From Polynucleobacter sp. TUM22923 (GTDB lineage Bacteria > Pseudomonadota > Gammaproteobacteria > Burkholderiales > Burkholderiaceae), in contig NZ_AP027274.1 in the NCBI RefSeq assembly GCF_030295705.1, forward strand, positions 1,426,001 through 1,490,000: 64,000 bases of DNA, given 5' to 3'. A program made the position numbers and the translations under genes. A model generated the notes under the pieces. The model was not told where the DNA came from and searched no databases. It worked only from the letters and a program-made list of their open reading frames with translations. Shown here in pieces: positions 15,803 to 25,948 of the stretch. The stretch's first letter is position 1; each line of letters opens with the position of its first letter.

Positions 15803-18433
15803 TCAATCTTCTTCTAAGAAGGTCTTGAGTTTGTCACTACGGCTAGGATGACGCATCTTTCTCAAAGCCTTGGCTTCAATCTGACGAATACGCTCACGCG
15901 TAACATCAAACTGCTTACCTACTTCTTCCAGAGTATGGTCTGTACTCATTTCTACACCAAAGCGCATGCGCAATACTTTAGCTTCGCGCGGTGTTAATGA
16001 ATCCAATACATCCTTCACAACGTCACGCATAGACTCATGCAGGGCTGCTTCGGCCGGAGCTAATGTATTACTGTCTTCAATGAAATCACCTAAGTTCGAA
16101 TCAGCATCATCGCCAATAGGGGTTTCCATCGAGATGGGCTCTTTAGCAATCTTCATGATCTTACGAATCTTGTCCTCAGGAATTTCCATCTTGAGGGCTA
16201 GAGTTGCAGCATCAGGCTCATGACCAGTCTCTTGCAAAATCTGACGACTAATACGATTCATTTTGTTAATCGTTTCAATCATGTGCACTGGAATACGAAT
16301 CGTACGTGCCTGATCGGCAATAGAGCGGGTAATCGCTTGACGAATCCACCAAGTAGCATAGGTAGAGAACTTATAGCCACGGCGATATTCAAACTTATCT
16401 ACCGCTTTCATTAAACCGATATTGCCCTCTTGGATCAAATCCAAGAACTGCAAGCCACGGTTAGTGTATTTCTTAGCAATCGAAATTACCAAACGTAAGT
16501 TAGCTACCGTCATTTCACGCTTTGCTTCACGAGTACGCTTTTCACCAGCAGCCATTCGCTTATTGACTTCTTTTAATTCTGGCAAAGGCAACACTACGCG
16601 GATGTGCATATCAATTAACTTTTGCTGAAGTTCTTGAATTGCGGGTACATTACGCTGCAATAAAGCAGTGTAAGGCTTATTCTCTTTCAGTAACTTTGTA
16701 GTCCACTCGAGATTCATCGACATCTTTGGAAAATCTTTCAAGACATCACCACGATTAACGCCAATCTTGTCTACCAATATGCTGACGATACCGCGTTCCA
16801 GCTTCCATACCTGATCTACTTGGGAGCGCATCGTGTCACATAATTTCTCGACACTCTTGGCTGTTAAACGGAAACCCAATAGCTCATTCAGAATCAATTC
16901 TTGTGCCTTGATGTAAGCAGGGCAGTTATAACCATCCTTCTCAAATGCACGGCGCATCTTTTCGGATTGCGTGCGAATAATTGCAAACTTCTCTAAGGAG
17001 ATTTGCTTGAGCTCTTCTAGCTGTTTTGCATTTACAGCAGCGGCACCAACGCCGCCATCATCTTCCTCTTCACCCTCTTCGCCGGTCTCTTCTGCGTCTG
17101 GGTCTACTTCTGGCACTTCTGGTCCAAGCTTAATATCTTCTGCATTTGGATCCACTAAACCATCAACAAATTGGTCAATCTCGATCTCACCAGAAATAAT
17201 CTTATCCACATTAGCAAGAATTTCACCAATAGTGACAGGACAAGCACCTAAGGACATCACCATTTCTTTTAGACCCGCTTCAATCTTCTTCGCAATGACG
17301 ATCTCGCCTTCGCGAGTCAGAAGGTCTACTGTACCCATCTCACGCATATACATGCGCACTGGATCAGTGGTGCGTCCGAACTCGGAGTCAACGGTTGACA
17401 GAGCAGCTTCAGCCTCTTCTTCCGCCTCTTCTTCTGTTGCTCCGCCAGAGGCGTTCTCATTGAGCAATAGTGTTTCCGCATCAGGCGCTTGCTCGTAAAT
17501 CGTGATATTAATATCGCTTAATAAGCTAATTAACGTCTCCAATGCTTCGGAGTCTGACAGCTCGTCAGACATCACGTCGTTCATCTCACCATGGGTTAAA
17601 TACCCTTGTGATTTACCCATCTTGATTAACTTCTTCAGACGAGTACGGCGTAACTCTTGCTGCTCTTCTGAGCCCAGCTTCTGCTCTTCAAATTCTTTTA
17701 ATAGTGCCTTTTCTTTTGCCTTACGCTCGCGCGCTTTTTGGCGATCAGTTAATACGGGCTCAGCATTCTCTACTGGAGCATCCGCTTTTAATTTACGACC
17801 TTTTTTAGTCTCTTCAACTACAACACCTTCAATAACTTCCATTGCTGCTTTGGCCTCTTTAACTACTTTCGTTGGTTTAGGTGCCTTAGGTTCTTTAGCA
17901 AGCTTCTCAACCACTGCCTTAGCAACGCTTACCGTTGCTGCTTTTTTGATTGGCTCTGGTTTGACTGGCTTTGCTACCTTTACCAAAGGCTTCGTATTTG
18001 ACTTTGCTGCTGGCTTTACTGGTGCTTTAGCGGCCTTAGCTACAGCCTTAACTGCAGCCTTAGCCGGAGCCTTTGCTTTTGCAACTGGCTTTGTAGCTGG
18101 CTTTGTAGCAGCCTTAATTATTTTGACTGGCGCCTTAGCCTTTACTGCTGACTTTGTAGCTGACTTCGCTACTGACTTAGTAACTGGCTTAGTAACTGAC
18201 TTAACTGCTGACTTAGCAGGTACTTTTGCTTTTGCCACCGGTTTTGCTGGTGTCTTTGCTTTCGCTTTCAACACTGGCTTTACTAATGCTTTGGCTTTGG
18301 ATTTAGCAACGGGTTTTGCTGGGGCCTTCGCTTTTGCTACCGGCTTTGCTTTAACTGCTGGCTTTGTGGCCTTAACAGGTTTAGCTGGTGCTTTTGCAGC
18401 GGATTTAACTGGTTTTTTCTTAGTATTAGGCAT
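15803..18433 (-). CDS. rpoD: Primary sigma factor RpoD with a long Lys/Ala/Pro-rich N-terminal extension
   Basis: An 876-aa housekeeping sigma-70. Residues 1 to about 165 are a histone-H1-like low-complexity tail built of [15 protein letters not shown] units, followed by a charged linker. Region 1.1 is about 258-318, region 1.2 about 357-390 ([13 protein letters not shown]). An acidic stretch ([14 protein letters not shown]) sits in the non-conserved region. Regions 2-2.4 are about 641-711 ([31 protein letters not shown] in two parts), and region 4 about 812-865 with the helix-turn-helix. The core is intact. Extended RpoD tails occur in other Burkholderiales, as I recall, but this one is long. 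Last gene of the rpsU-yqeY-dnaG-rpoD block, with its own promoter. Confidence 0.97.
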   Translation of the reverse strand: MPNTKKKPVKSAAKAPAKPVKATKPAVKAKPVAKAKAPAKPVAKSKAKALVKPVLKAKAKTPAKPVAKAKVPAKSAVKSVTKPVTKSVAKSATKSAVKAKAPVKIIKAATKPATKPVAKAKAPAKAAVKAVAKAAKAPVKPAAKSNTKPLVKVAKPVKPEPIKKAATVSVAKAVVEKLAKEPKAPKPTKVVKEAKAAMEVIEGVVVEETKKGRKLKADAPVENAEPVLTDRQKARERKAKEKALLKEFEEQKLGSEEQQELRRTRLKKLIKMGKSQGYLTHGEMNDVMSDELSDSEALETLISLLSDINITIYEQAPDAETLLLNENASGGATEEEAEEEAEAALSTVDSEFGRTTDPVRMYMREMGTVDLLTREGEIVIAKKIEAGLKEMVMSLGACPVTIGEILANVDKIISGEIEIDQFVDGLVDPNAEDIKLGPEVPEVDPDAEETGEEGEEEDDGGVGAAAVNAKQLEELKQISLEKFAIIRTQSEKMRRAFEKDGYNCPAYIKAQELILNELLGFRLTAKSVEKLCDTMRSQVDQVWKLERGIVSILVDKIGVNRGDVLKDFPKMSMNLEWTTKLLKENKPYTALLQRNVPAIQELQQKLIDMHIRVVLPLPELKEVNKRMAAGEKRTREAKREMTVANLRLVISIAKKYTNRGLQFLDLIQEGNIGLMKAVDKFEYRRGYKFSTYATWWIRQAITRSIADQARTIRIPVHMIETINKMNRISRQILQETGHEPDAATLALKMEIPEDKIRKIMKIAKEPISMETPIGDDADSNLGDFIEDSNTLAPAEAALHESMRDVVKDVLDSLTPREAKVLRMRFGVEMSTDHTLEEVGKQFDVTRERIRQIEAKALRKMRHPSRSDKLKTFLEED

Positions 18434-18574
18434 TTATTAGCGCTTACTCACGTTGCTGATGATTGATCTCGACTGATGGTATCCAGCCACTGTGTTCACT
18501 TGCCCCAAATTTCTTCAAAATAAAGCGCAAGTGGCTGAATTAAATCGGTTTTTTCCTGGGAATAGAGGATTATA
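18434..18574 (-). promoter_or_regulatory. rpoD promoter and leader
   Basis: A minus-strand TATAAT (18574-18569) gives a predicted leader of roughly 130 nt before the rpoD ATG. The leader holds two overlapping hairpins. One pairs 18484-18491 (cagccact) with 18530-18537 (agtggctg); the other pairs 18497-18503 (cacttgc) with 18527-18533 (gcaagtg). They share 18530-18533 and cannot form together. No good -35 is seen. The promoter is likely; a regulatory role for the hairpins is speculative. Confidence 0.45.
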
Positions 18575-18657
18575 GTCGAATCTGACTTTTCACTCCCTAC
18601 TTACTCTATAAATATGGGGTAAATTTCCGGTATTTCTAGGGTTAAATCAGAAAATTC

Positions 18658-20607
18658 CTATGAGAATTTCAATCTTTCGCCTAACTCGCGATATCGAGCC
18701 CGATCTTGGTCGGAAGCGGTACTACCAGCGATCTTTTGTGCGATCTCCGTCATTTCGGTTTTAAGCTGAGTTAACTCAAGCTTTTTAAATGCCCCATCCA
18801 AATCCGCAGTCGCACCCTCGAGCTCTAGATCAGAGCCCATTACCCGCTTGCGCAGTACCTCATACAAAGGGGCAAGATTACTGCGAGAAAGTTGATCTTG
18901 AAAAAGAGCAAAGGCTCCTGCACCTACGGTAGGTGGCTTACCATTTTCACTAGGAATGAGCTCCACTAAATCGCATTGAGTCAATAAGTCTTGCATTAGA
19001 GCCAAGGCTTTTTCAGAGCGCAGTGCTGATGCTTTTAAAGCCAATGTTCGTTGATCTGGAGTGAGTGCTTTTCCTAGATGCGGAAACTGAATTAAGACCC
19101 GCAACATCTGCTCTGCTAAATCTGTTGGCGCTTGTGGTGGTGCAATATTCAAAGTGGCTACTCTTTTAGCGGAGCCCTTGGATGCCTGCCAAGGCGCGCC
19201 TTGAGTGCGATTATTGACGTTGACTTGATGAAAGCTTGGAGCGCGTTGATTGTTACTGGAATAAGCACCTTGTTGCACCGGAGCAGGAACTATGGTCAGA
19301 CCACAAAAAGATTCAAGCTCTGCAGGGGTAGAGTTTGTGCGTAGCGCGAGCTCACGCAGAATTTGCGTACGTAGCGCGATTGGCGGCATTGATAGTAACA
19401 GCGGTTTTGCAGCATGATGGGTTTGCGCCCTACCCTCTGGCGTAGTGAGCTCATGCTCCTGACTGACGATCTTAAAAAAGAAGCTTGATAAAGACATTGC
19501 CTCTTTAATTACTTTTTCAAAAGCGGGGGCACCGTATGTCCTGACATAACTATCAGGGTCATGTTCCGTCGGTAAAAAGAGAAAGCGAATTTCTTTATCG
19601 TCAGACATCAGTGGCAAACAAGCCTCCAAGGCACGCTGTGCTGCGCGTTGTCCTGCTGAGTCACCATCAAATGAAAAAACAATCCGATCTGCTTGACGCA
19701 ATAACATCCGCACGTGATTAGCAGTGCAAGCCGTACCTAATGTAGCTACCGCATTTGGAAAACCGAGTTGGGCTAGGGCAACAACGTCCATATACCCTTC
19801 GCACACCAGCACATATTCTTGAGCACGAATAGCTTGTCTAGCTTCGAATAGTCCGTAGAGCGTATTGCCTTTTGAGAACAGCGGTGTTTCTGGTGAATTT
19901 AAATATTTAGGTTCACCTTGATCTAGGATGCGACCACCAAAACCAATCGTCTGACCCTTGGGGTTACGAATCGGAAACATGATGCGATCCCGAAAACGAT
20001 CATAGCGGCGTGCCGTTGCATTACCTTCAGTCTGTTCACTTTGGATCAGCAAACCCCCTTCTAATAGGTTTTTCGCCACTTCATCATTGGCATAGGTACC
20101 AAAGACAGCTTCAAGTCCTTGCCAGCCATCTGGCGCGTAACCTAATGCATAGCGCTTGGCGACCTCACCAGTCAGACCACGACCCTTGAGATAGTCAACG
20201 GCACGTGTGGCGCCCTTTAGTTGCTGGCGATACCAATCTGCAGCGCTACTCATGACTTCACTTAAAGCCATCGTTTGCTGTTGACGAGCAACATCATTTG
20301 CAGTGCGCTCTTCGCGTGGAACGTCTAAACCTGCGGAGCGAGCTAAATCTTCAATCGCATCCACATAGCCCAGCCCCGAATACTCCATCAAGAAACTAAT
20401 GGCAGAGCCATGGGCTCCACAACCAAAGCAGTGATAAAACTGCTTAGTAGGCGACACTGAAAATGAGGGTGATTTTTCTGCATGAAAGGGGCACAAACCC
20501 TGAAAATTCGCGCCCGCTTTTTTTAACTTCACGTACTGCCCAACAATCTCCACAATATCAACCCGATTTAAAAGGTCAGCGATGAAGGATTGTGGGATGA
20601 GTGCCAT
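18658..20607 (-). CDS. dnaG: DNA primase
   Basis: A 649-aa primase that lays down RNA primers at the replication fork. The N-terminal CHC2 zinc ribbon is clear (CPFHAEKSPSFSVSP then CFGCGAHG). It is followed by the TOPRIM domain with LVCEGYMDVVAL and the SFDGDSAGQRAA motif. The C-terminal third is the less conserved DnaB-interacting domain, with a Gln/Asn-rich linker about residues 440-480. Length is usual. Second-to-last of the macromolecular-synthesis block, separated from rpoD by about 220 bp that contain the rpoD promoter. Confidence 0.97.
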   Translation of the reverse strand: MALIPQSFIADLLNRVDIVEIVGQYVKLKKAGANFQGLCPFHAEKSPSFSVSPTKQFYHCFGCGAHGSAISFLMEYSGLGYVDAIEDLARSAGLDVPREERTANDVARQQQTMALSEVMSSAADWYRQQLKGATRAVDYLKGRGLTGEVAKRYALGYAPDGWQGLEAVFGTYANDEVAKNLLEGGLLIQSEQTEGNATARRYDRFRDRIMFPIRNPKGQTIGFGGRILDQGEPKYLNSPETPLFSKGNTLYGLFEARQAIRAQEYVLVCEGYMDVVALAQLGFPNAVATLGTACTANHVRMLLRQADRIVFSFDGDSAGQRAAQRALEACLPLMSDDKEIRFLFLPTEHDPDSYVRTYGAPAFEKVIKEAMSLSSFFFKIVSQEHELTTPEGRAQTHHAAKPLLLSMPPIALRTQILRELALRTNSTPAELESFCGLTIVPAPVQQGAYSSNNQRAPSFHQVNVNNRTQGAPWQASKGSAKRVATLNIAPPQAPTDLAEQMLRVLIQFPHLGKALTPDQRTLALKASALRSEKALALMQDLLTQCDLVELIPSENGKPPTVGAGAFALFQDQLSRSNLAPLYEVLRKRVMGSDLELEGATADLDGAFKKLELTQLKTEMTEIAQKIAGSTASDQDRARYRELGERLKFS

Positions 20608-20647
20608 GGTGGTGAATAAGGACTTGTTAGTCTGCCTATCTACTTAC

Positions 20648-20692
20648 GAATCTGCTTATGAATCTGCTTATGAATCTGCTTATGAATCTGAT
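20648..20692. repeat. 12-bp tandem repeat between yqeY and dnaG
   Basis: Three exact copies of gaatctgcttat run from 20648 to 20683 and a partial fourth follows. It fills the 108-bp gap between the stop of yqeY and the start of dnaG and is not part of either gene. Copy number may vary between strains. Confidence 0.85.
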
Positions 20693-20715
20693 TGTTGATC
20701 TGATTGCTGGTCTGA

Positions 20716-21162
20716 TTACTGAGCGAGTGCTGCTTTTACTAAACCAGATACTTTACCCATATCCGCCTTACCAGCGAGCTGAGGCTTCAGGACACCGATC
20801 ACTTTACCCATATCTTGCGGGCCCGTAGCGCCAGTAGATGCCACAGCAGCAGCTACAGCCGCTTCGACTTCTGTATCGGATAATTGTGCTGGTAAGTAGG
20901 CTTGCAAAACAATCATTTCAGCAGCCTCAATCGCGACTAGATCATCGCGCCCTGCTTTTTCAAACTGAGAGATGGAATCTTTGCGTTGCTTAATCATCTT
21001 CTCTACTGTGGAAACTACGCCAGCATCATCGACTACGATGCGCTCATCTACTTCACGTTGCTTAATAGCGGACAGTAATAAACGAATCGTGCCAAGTCGC
21101 GCAGTTTCTTTTGCGCGCATTGCATTCTTCATATCTTCAGTAACTTGATCTCTGAGGCCCAT
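20716..21162 (-). CDS. yqeY: GatB/YqeY-domain protein
   Basis: A 148-aa protein of the YqeY family, related to the tRNA-binding tail of GatB. It starts MGLRDQVTEDMKNAMRAKE and has the family segment RLGTIRLLLSAIKQREVDER and the C-terminal GKVIGVLKPQLAGKADMGKVS. Its role is thought to involve tRNA or amidotransferase function, but is not settled. It sits between rpsU and dnaG, as in many proteobacteria. Confidence 0.93.
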   Translation of the reverse strand: MGLRDQVTEDMKNAMRAKETARLGTIRLLLSAIKQREVDERIVVDDAGVVSTVEKMIKQRKDSISQFEKAGRDDLVAIEAAEMIVLQAYLPAQLSDTEVEAAVAAAVASTGATGPQDMGKVIGVLKPQLAGKADMGKVSGLVKAALAQ

Positions 21163-21242
21163 CGCATTGACTCCCTATTAATTAAACGCTGTGTGCACAT
21201 CATTATTGTGCATTGAGTAGTTGGCTTTTGCAGCACAACTTA

Positions 21243-21280
21243 AAAAGCAAAAACCCGCTGCGTTTCACCGTCAGCGGGTT
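21243..21280 (-). terminator. Terminator or attenuator between rpsU and yqeY
   Basis: On the minus strand AACCCGCTG pairs with CAGCGGGTT across an 11-nt loop, followed by TTTGCTTTTT. It lies 36 bp after the rpsU stop. In other bacteria a terminator after rpsU lets S21 be made in excess over primase, and this one could do the same. Confidence 0.85.
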
Positions 21281-21316
21281 TCAAAGCAGCTCGGTGAGGA
21301 GCGCTTTTAAATGCGT

Positions 21317-21529
21317 TTAGAACAGCTTTTTAGGCAACATCTGACTGCGGATACGCTTGTAGTGGCGCTTAGCAGCGGCAGCCTTCTTACGCTTACGCTC
21401 AGCCGTTGGCTTCTCGTAAAACTCGCGGGCACGCAAGTCGGTCAATAGGCCATTTTTTTCAATGGTGCGCTTGAAACGGCGTAATGCCACTTCAAAAGGT
21501 TCGTTTTCACGGAGGCGGACTGTAGTCAT
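21317..21529 (-). CDS. rpsU: 30S ribosomal protein S21
   Basis: A 70-aa basic protein, [21 protein letters not shown], ending [13 protein letters not shown]. It helps mRNA base-pair with the 16S anti-Shine-Dalgarno region at initiation. Length and sequence are typical of betaproteobacteria. First gene of the rpsU-yqeY-dnaG-rpoD block and divergent from tsaD. Confidence 0.97.
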   Translation of the reverse strand: MTTVRLRENEPFEVALRRFKRTIEKNGLLTDLRAREFYEKPTAERKRKKAAAAKRHYKRIRSQMLPKKLF

Positions 21530-21583
21530 ACTTGTTTAACTCGTATATGCTCGAAAAAGATCGATTAATTAACTGAATCACGG

Positions 21584-21592
21584 ATTCTAGCA
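21584..21592 (-). promoter_or_regulatory. Extended -10 promoter for rpsU
   Basis: The minus strand reads TGCTAGAAT, an extended -10 (TGn plus TAGAAT), ending about 55 bp before the rpsU ATG. No clear -35 is present; a 17-bp spacer would place it over the tsaD start at 21607. Confidence 0.45.
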
Positions 21593-21606
21593 CGACAAAG
21601 TAAAAA

Positions 21607-22683
21607 ATGATTGTTTTAGGTATAGAAACTTCGTGTGACGAGACGGGCTTAGCCCTCTACGACACCACCCCATGGGAAAACGGTGCTCCAGCTCATCAGG
21701 GCATCCTAGGGCAGGCGCTGCACACGCAAATGGCCATGCACCGAGAATATGGCGGTGTGGTCCCTGAGCTGGCCTCCAGAGACCATATTCGACGGGTCTT
21801 GCCCTTACTAGAAGAAACACTCAAGCAAGCCCAATGCCAGTTGAGCGCGATTCATGCAGTGGCCTATACCCAAGGCCCCGGATTAGCTGGCGCGCTCTTA
21901 GTGGGGAGTACTTTTGCCAAGTCATTAGCCCAAGGACTACGCCTCCCCACGATCGGCATTCACCATCTAGAAGGGCATTTGCTATCTCCATTATTGGGTG
22001 AGTCCGCACCCCAATTTCCCTTCATTGCTTTATTGGTTTCTGGGGGGCACACCCAGTTGATGCTGGTTAGCGGGGTTGGTAAGTACCAACTTTTGGGTGA
22101 AACTTTAGATGACGCAGCCGGAGAGGCGTTCGATAAAACAGCCAAATTACTCGGCCTGGATTACCCCGGCGGTGCCGCTATTTCTGCGTTAGCAGAAAAG
22201 GGGCAATCTGGACGCTTTGAACTTCCCAAACCGATGCTGCACTCAAAAGATTTAGATTTCTCCTTTTCTGGGCTCAAGACAGCCGTCCTGACTCAGGTGA
22301 AAAAATTTGAAGCAAGCGGTGGCGCAACAGATCAATCTGCGTTGGCAAGCTTTCATGCAGATCTAGCCAGAAGTTTTGTAGATTCTTTGGTGGCAGTTTT
22401 AGTGAGTAAATCAGAAAAGGCCCTCAAGCAAACCGGCTGCAAACACCTCGTACTTGCTGGTGGTGTTGGGGCAAACAAACAATTACGCAGCGCTTTAACT
22501 ATCAGCGGCAAAAAGAATCATTTTGAAGTGCACTACCCGCCCATAGAGCTATGCACCGATAACGGTGTGATGATTGCTTTTGCTGGTGCCTTGCGCATGC
22601 TAGAAAGCAATAATGGCTCCACCACATCCGGCGCTTTTGATATCAAACCCCGATGGAATTTAGCTAGTAACAACTTAAGCTAG
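21607..22683 (+). CDS. tsaD: tRNA N6-threonylcarbamoyladenosine transferase
   Basis: A 358-aa ASKHA-fold protein (Kae1/Gcp) that transfers the threonylcarbamoyl group to A37 of ANN-decoding tRNAs. Visible motifs are [15 protein letters not shown] at the N-terminus, the metal site [10 protein letters not shown] (two His), [10 protein letters not shown] and the C-terminal [12 protein letters not shown]. Length is standard. Divergent from rpsU, as in many Burkholderiales, and convergent with dxs, from which it is separated by 12 bp containing a short ctaggtg repeat. Confidence 0.97.
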   Translation: MIVLGIETSCDETGLALYDTTPWENGAPAHQGILGQALHTQMAMHREYGGVVPELASRDHIRRVLPLLEETLKQAQCQLSAIHAVAYTQGPGLAGALLVGSTFAKSLAQGLRLPTIGIHHLEGHLLSPLLGESAPQFPFIALLVSGGHTQLMLVSGVGKYQLLGETLDDAAGEAFDKTAKLLGLDYPGGAAISALAEKGQSGRFELPKPMLHSKDLDFSFSGLKTAVLTQVKKFEASGGATDQSALASFHADLARSFVDSLVAVLVSKSEKALKQTGCKHLVLAGGVGANKQLRSALTISGKKNHFEVHYPPIELCTDNGVMIAFAGALRMLESNNGSTTSGAFDIKPRWNLASNNLS

Positions 22684-22695
22684 GTGGCTAGGTGA

Positions 22696-24588
22696 CTAGG
22701 TGGCGATTAATGCAATAGCGGGAAAGCGCTGCGCAATTGCCTTCGCAATTCCAGCGGAGTCTAGACCGCATTGACTCATGAGCAGTTTATAGTCGCCGTG
22801 CTCAACAAAGACATCCGGAATTCCCAATTGCAACACTGGCTTATGGATACCCATTGCGCTAAAAGCTTCTAAGCAAGCGCTGCCTGCACCACCCTGAATA
22901 GCCCCATCCTCAATAGTCACAAAATAATCATGATCCTGCGCCAACGATTTGAGTAACTCGATATCCAAGGGTTTGACAAAACGCATATTAGCCACTGTGG
23001 CATCAATTTGTTCGGCCACCTCTAGTGCTGGATATAACAAGGTACCAAACGCCAAGATGGCTACCCGTTGACCGACAATAGCGTTAGATCGACGGCGTAG
23101 CTCGCCCTGTCCCAGTGGAATTACCGGCAACTCTGTCGAGGGAATTGTGCCCACACCAGAGCCACGTGGATAACGTACCGCACTAGGATGCGGCTGTTTA
23201 AACGCCGTCGTTAATAAATTGCGGCACTCTGCTTCGTCTGCCGGCGTCATCACTAACATATTCGGAATACACCGCAAGAACGGGATGTCATACGCACCAG
23301 CATGGGTCGCACCATCAGCACCCACTAAGCCCGCGCGATCCAAAGCAAATACGACCGGTAAATCTTGAATAGCCACATCATGAATGAGCTGATCATAAGC
23401 ACGCTGTAAGAAGGTAGAGTAAATCGCTACAACCGGCTTCATTCCCTCGCAAGCCATTCCTGCAGCAAAGGTCACGGCGTGTTGCTCAGCAATACCAACA
23501 TCGTAGTAGCGCTCCGGAAATTGCTTTTCAAATTCGACTAAACCAGAACCTTCGCGCATCGCTGGCGTGATACCTACTAGCAGTGGATCTGCCTTGGCCA
23601 TATCGCATAACCAATCACCAAAAACTTGGGTAAAGGTTTTCAATGCTGGCGTAGTTGATTTTTTTACACCCTCTTCTGGGTTAAATTTACTTGGCCCGTG
23701 GTAGAGAACCGGGTCAGCCTCAGCTAGTTCATAGCCTTGACCTTTACGGGTCACTACATGCAAAAACTGCGGCCCACGGCCTTCTAGGGCCAGGCGACGC
23801 ACATTCTGCAACATCGGAATCAAGGCATCTAAATCATGCCCATCAATCGGACCAAAATAATTAAAGCCAAATTCTTGAAAAATGGTCGATGGAGAAACCA
23901 TGCCTTTTGCATGATCTTCTAGGCGTTTTGCAAACTCACGTAAAGGCGGTGCAATCGATAAAACGCTATCGATACCCCGCTTCGTTGCCGAGTAGACATT
24001 GCCGCTGAGTAATCTCGCCAGGTGACGATTGAGTGCACCTACCGCTGGTGAAATCGACATATCGTTGTCGTTCAGAATGACTACCAAAGGTAAATCTTCA
24101 TAAACGCCTGCGTTATTCATCGCTTCAAATGCCATACCACCCGTCATCGCACTATCGCCGATCACCGCAACAGCGACTTGCTTCTCGCCCTTAGTCTGAA
24201 ACGCGCGCGCCATTCCCATCGCAGCAGAAATACTCGTGGAAGAATGTCCTGTACCAAAGGCATCGTATTCACTTTCAGAGCGACGTGGAAAACCGGAGAG
24301 CCCATCAAACTGACGCAAGGTATGCATGCGATCACGGCGACCTGTCAGAATTTTATGAGGGTAACTTTGATGTCCTACATCCCAAACAATGCGATCACGC
24401 GGAGTATCAAATACATAATGCAAAGCAATCGATAACTCTACCGTTCCTAAATTCGAAGACAAATGTCCGCCGGTTTTAGAAACAGAATCTAGTACAAACT
24501 GGCGTAACTCATCCGCCAAAGCAGGCAGTTGATCACGCGCTAATTTTTTTAAGTCGACAGGGGAATGAATGGAATTTAACGTCATCAA
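22696..24588 (-). CDS. dxs: 1-deoxy-D-xylulose-5-phosphate synthase
   Basis: A 630-aa thiamine-diphosphate enzyme that condenses pyruvate and glyceraldehyde-3-phosphate, the first step of the MEP isoprenoid pathway. The transketolase-like motifs are clear: [15 protein letters not shown], the ThDP-binding [15 protein letters not shown] to NDNDMSIS, and [15 protein letters not shown]. Downstream in an operon with xseB and ispA, 43 bp after ispA. The intergenic piece is pyrimidine-rich. Confidence 0.97.
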   Translation of the reverse strand: MMTLNSIHSPVDLKKLARDQLPALADELRQFVLDSVSKTGGHLSSNLGTVELSIALHYVFDTPRDRIVWDVGHQSYPHKILTGRRDRMHTLRQFDGLSGFPRRSESEYDAFGTGHSSTSISAAMGMARAFQTKGEKQVAVAVIGDSAMTGGMAFEAMNNAGVYEDLPLVVILNDNDMSISPAVGALNRHLARLLSGNVYSATKRGIDSVLSIAPPLREFAKRLEDHAKGMVSPSTIFQEFGFNYFGPIDGHDLDALIPMLQNVRRLALEGRGPQFLHVVTRKGQGYELAEADPVLYHGPSKFNPEEGVKKSTTPALKTFTQVFGDWLCDMAKADPLLVGITPAMREGSGLVEFEKQFPERYYDVGIAEQHAVTFAAGMACEGMKPVVAIYSTFLQRAYDQLIHDVAIQDLPVVFALDRAGLVGADGATHAGAYDIPFLRCIPNMLVMTPADEAECRNLLTTAFKQPHPSAVRYPRGSGVGTIPSTELPVIPLGQGELRRRSNAIVGQRVAILAFGTLLYPALEVAEQIDATVANMRFVKPLDIELLKSLAQDHDYFVTIEDGAIQGGAGSACLEAFSAMGIHKPVLQLGIPDVFVEHGDYKLLMSQCGLDSAGIAKAIAQRFPAIALIAT

Positions 24589-24631
24589 ATCTTTAATAAT
24601 CTTATTTGCCTCTATTTGCTTCTCTTTATCT

Positions 24632-25537
24632 CTATTTATCTCTTTTAACCACCAGCTTAGCCAATGCTTTCAGTGCCCGCGCTTCATCACCAAAACTAGC
24701 TAAGCTCACTATAGCGATTTCTTGCAATTCATTTGCCGCTTGCTGTGCATAGTCTAAACCCATCAAGGTCACATAGGTTGGCTTGTCATTCGCCGCATCT
24801 TTACCAGCCGTCTTGCCCAATGTTTGACTATCGGCAGTGGCATCCAAAATATCATCCACAATCTGAAACGCTAGCCCTAGGGCCTCAGAGTAAGTGGCTA
24901 AATGTTGCATTTGGGTCGAGCTCAGTTGCGCGGCAATACCCCCTAAACTGACTGCACATGACAACAAAGCACCTGTTTTCATGGCATGCATTTGTTTCAA
25001 GCCTGCTAAATCTAATTTTTTACCCACGCTCTCTAGGTCAATCGCTTGACCTCCTGCCATGCCGCGTGAACCAGATGCACTAGCCAGGGAGCGAATCATG
25101 CTCAAGCGAACCTCTGCATCACCATTTGCATTGGCTAATACTTCAAAGGCTCGCGTTTGCAGAGCATCGCCAACCAGTAAAGCAGTCGCCTCATCAAACG
25201 CTTTGTGCACTGTTGGTCGACCCCGACGCAAATCATCATCGTCCATACAGGGCAAATCATCGTGCACCAATGAATATGCATGAATGCACTCTATTGCTAC
25301 TGCAGCGGCATCTAAGGAGGCCTCTAAATCATGACTTTTGACTTTACCTAATTCTCCAGCCGCGTAGACCAATAATGGACGGATACGCTTACCACCACCT
25401 TGGGCGGCATAACGCATTGCTTCATGCAGACGAACCGGATGCGTGTTCGCGCCATCTAGCAAGGCATCCAATGCCGATTCTGTCCTCAGCCCCCGAGTGC
25501 GGAGCCAGTCTTCAAATTGAAAGGGTTGATTGATCAA
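24632..25537 (-). CDS. ispA: Farnesyl diphosphate synthase (short-chain polyprenyl synthetase)
   Basis: A 301-aa all-helical prenyltransferase that joins IPP to DMAPP and GPP. The first Asp-rich motif is [20 protein letters not shown], and the second [19 protein letters not shown] is the IPP-binding segment. Short-chain length specificity is inferred from the family pattern and the xseB-ispA-dxs neighbourhood. It starts 15 bp after xseB. Confidence 0.96.
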   Translation of the reverse strand: MINQPFQFEDWLRTRGLRTESALDALLDGANTHPVRLHEAMRYAAQGGGKRIRPLLVYAAGELGKVKSHDLEASLDAAAVAIECIHAYSLVHDDLPCMDDDDLRRGRPTVHKAFDEATALLVGDALQTRAFEVLANANGDAEVRLSMIRSLASASGSRGMAGGQAIDLESVGKKLDLAGLKQMHAMKTGALLSCAVSLGGIAAQLSSTQMQHLATYSEALGLAFQIVDDILDATADSQTLGKTAGKDAANDKPTYVTLMGLDYAQQAANELQEIAIVSLASFGDEARALKALAKLVVKRDK

Positions 25538-25551
25538 GATCGCAACACTTC

Positions 25552-25785
25552 TTAAGCTTCAAACACGCGAACTTGTTGCTCAACTTGTGTCAGCATGCCT
25601 TGGCAATGCTTCAATAATGCAGCGCCCCGTTGATAGGCCAAGAGCGTCTCCTCTAGGGAAAATTTGCCAGACTCCATGTCAGAAATCAGCATTTCTAACT
25701 CTTTTACAGCGTGCTCATAGCGAAGTTTGGGGTCAATTTGGACCTCAAGATGGGATTTTTCACCCTCAGATTTTTTAGTTGGCAT
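25552..25785 (-). CDS. xseB: Exodeoxyribonuclease VII small subunit
   Basis: A 77-aa small subunit, with the family core YEHAVKELEMLISDMESGKFSLEETLLAYQRG (two helices) intact. It forms a complex with XseA, not seen here, to degrade single-stranded DNA. First gene of the xseB-ispA-dxs operon and divergent from the Rieske oxygenase gene. Confidence 0.94.
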   Translation of the reverse strand: MPTKKSEGEKSHLEVQIDPKLRYEHAVKELEMLISDMESGKFSLEETLLAYQRGAALLKHCQGMLTQVEQQVRVFEA

Positions 25786-25821
25786 GCGCTTTGATCCTTC
25801 AAATGTCTGTCAAATATATAG

Positions 25822-25861
25822 CCCCCTATATTAAAGCGAGAGGGGGTCGGATGGGTATAAT
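25822..25861 (+). promoter_or_regulatory. Promoter region of the Rieske oxygenase gene
   Basis: A plus-strand TATAAT (25856-25861) follows a ccccct/aggggg inverted repeat (25823-25828 and 25841-25846). No good -35 is seen. The repeat lies where a regulator of either divergent gene could bind; that is inference. Confidence 0.35.
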
Positions 25862-25948
25862 CAACCCCTTCCTTTCCAATATCGATCCGTCGATGGTTGG
25901 ATTGGTTATTCCGCTTAGCTTCGGCTGACGTTTTCGGGGGTGGGGAGA

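Noticed and set aside
17502..18440. 312-codon plus-strand open frame opposite the start of rpoD, with an additional 175-codon frame at 16971-17498
   Set aside because: These are by-products of the Lys/Ala/Pro-rich and acidic codon patterns of rpoD. They give low-complexity Ala/Thr/Gly or Ser/Pro proteins with no ribosome site, and rpoD itself is certain.
22680..22702. Three ctaggtg copies between the tsaD and dxs stop codons
   Set aside because: Only about 23 bp and partly made of the two stop codons; no structure or site is supported.
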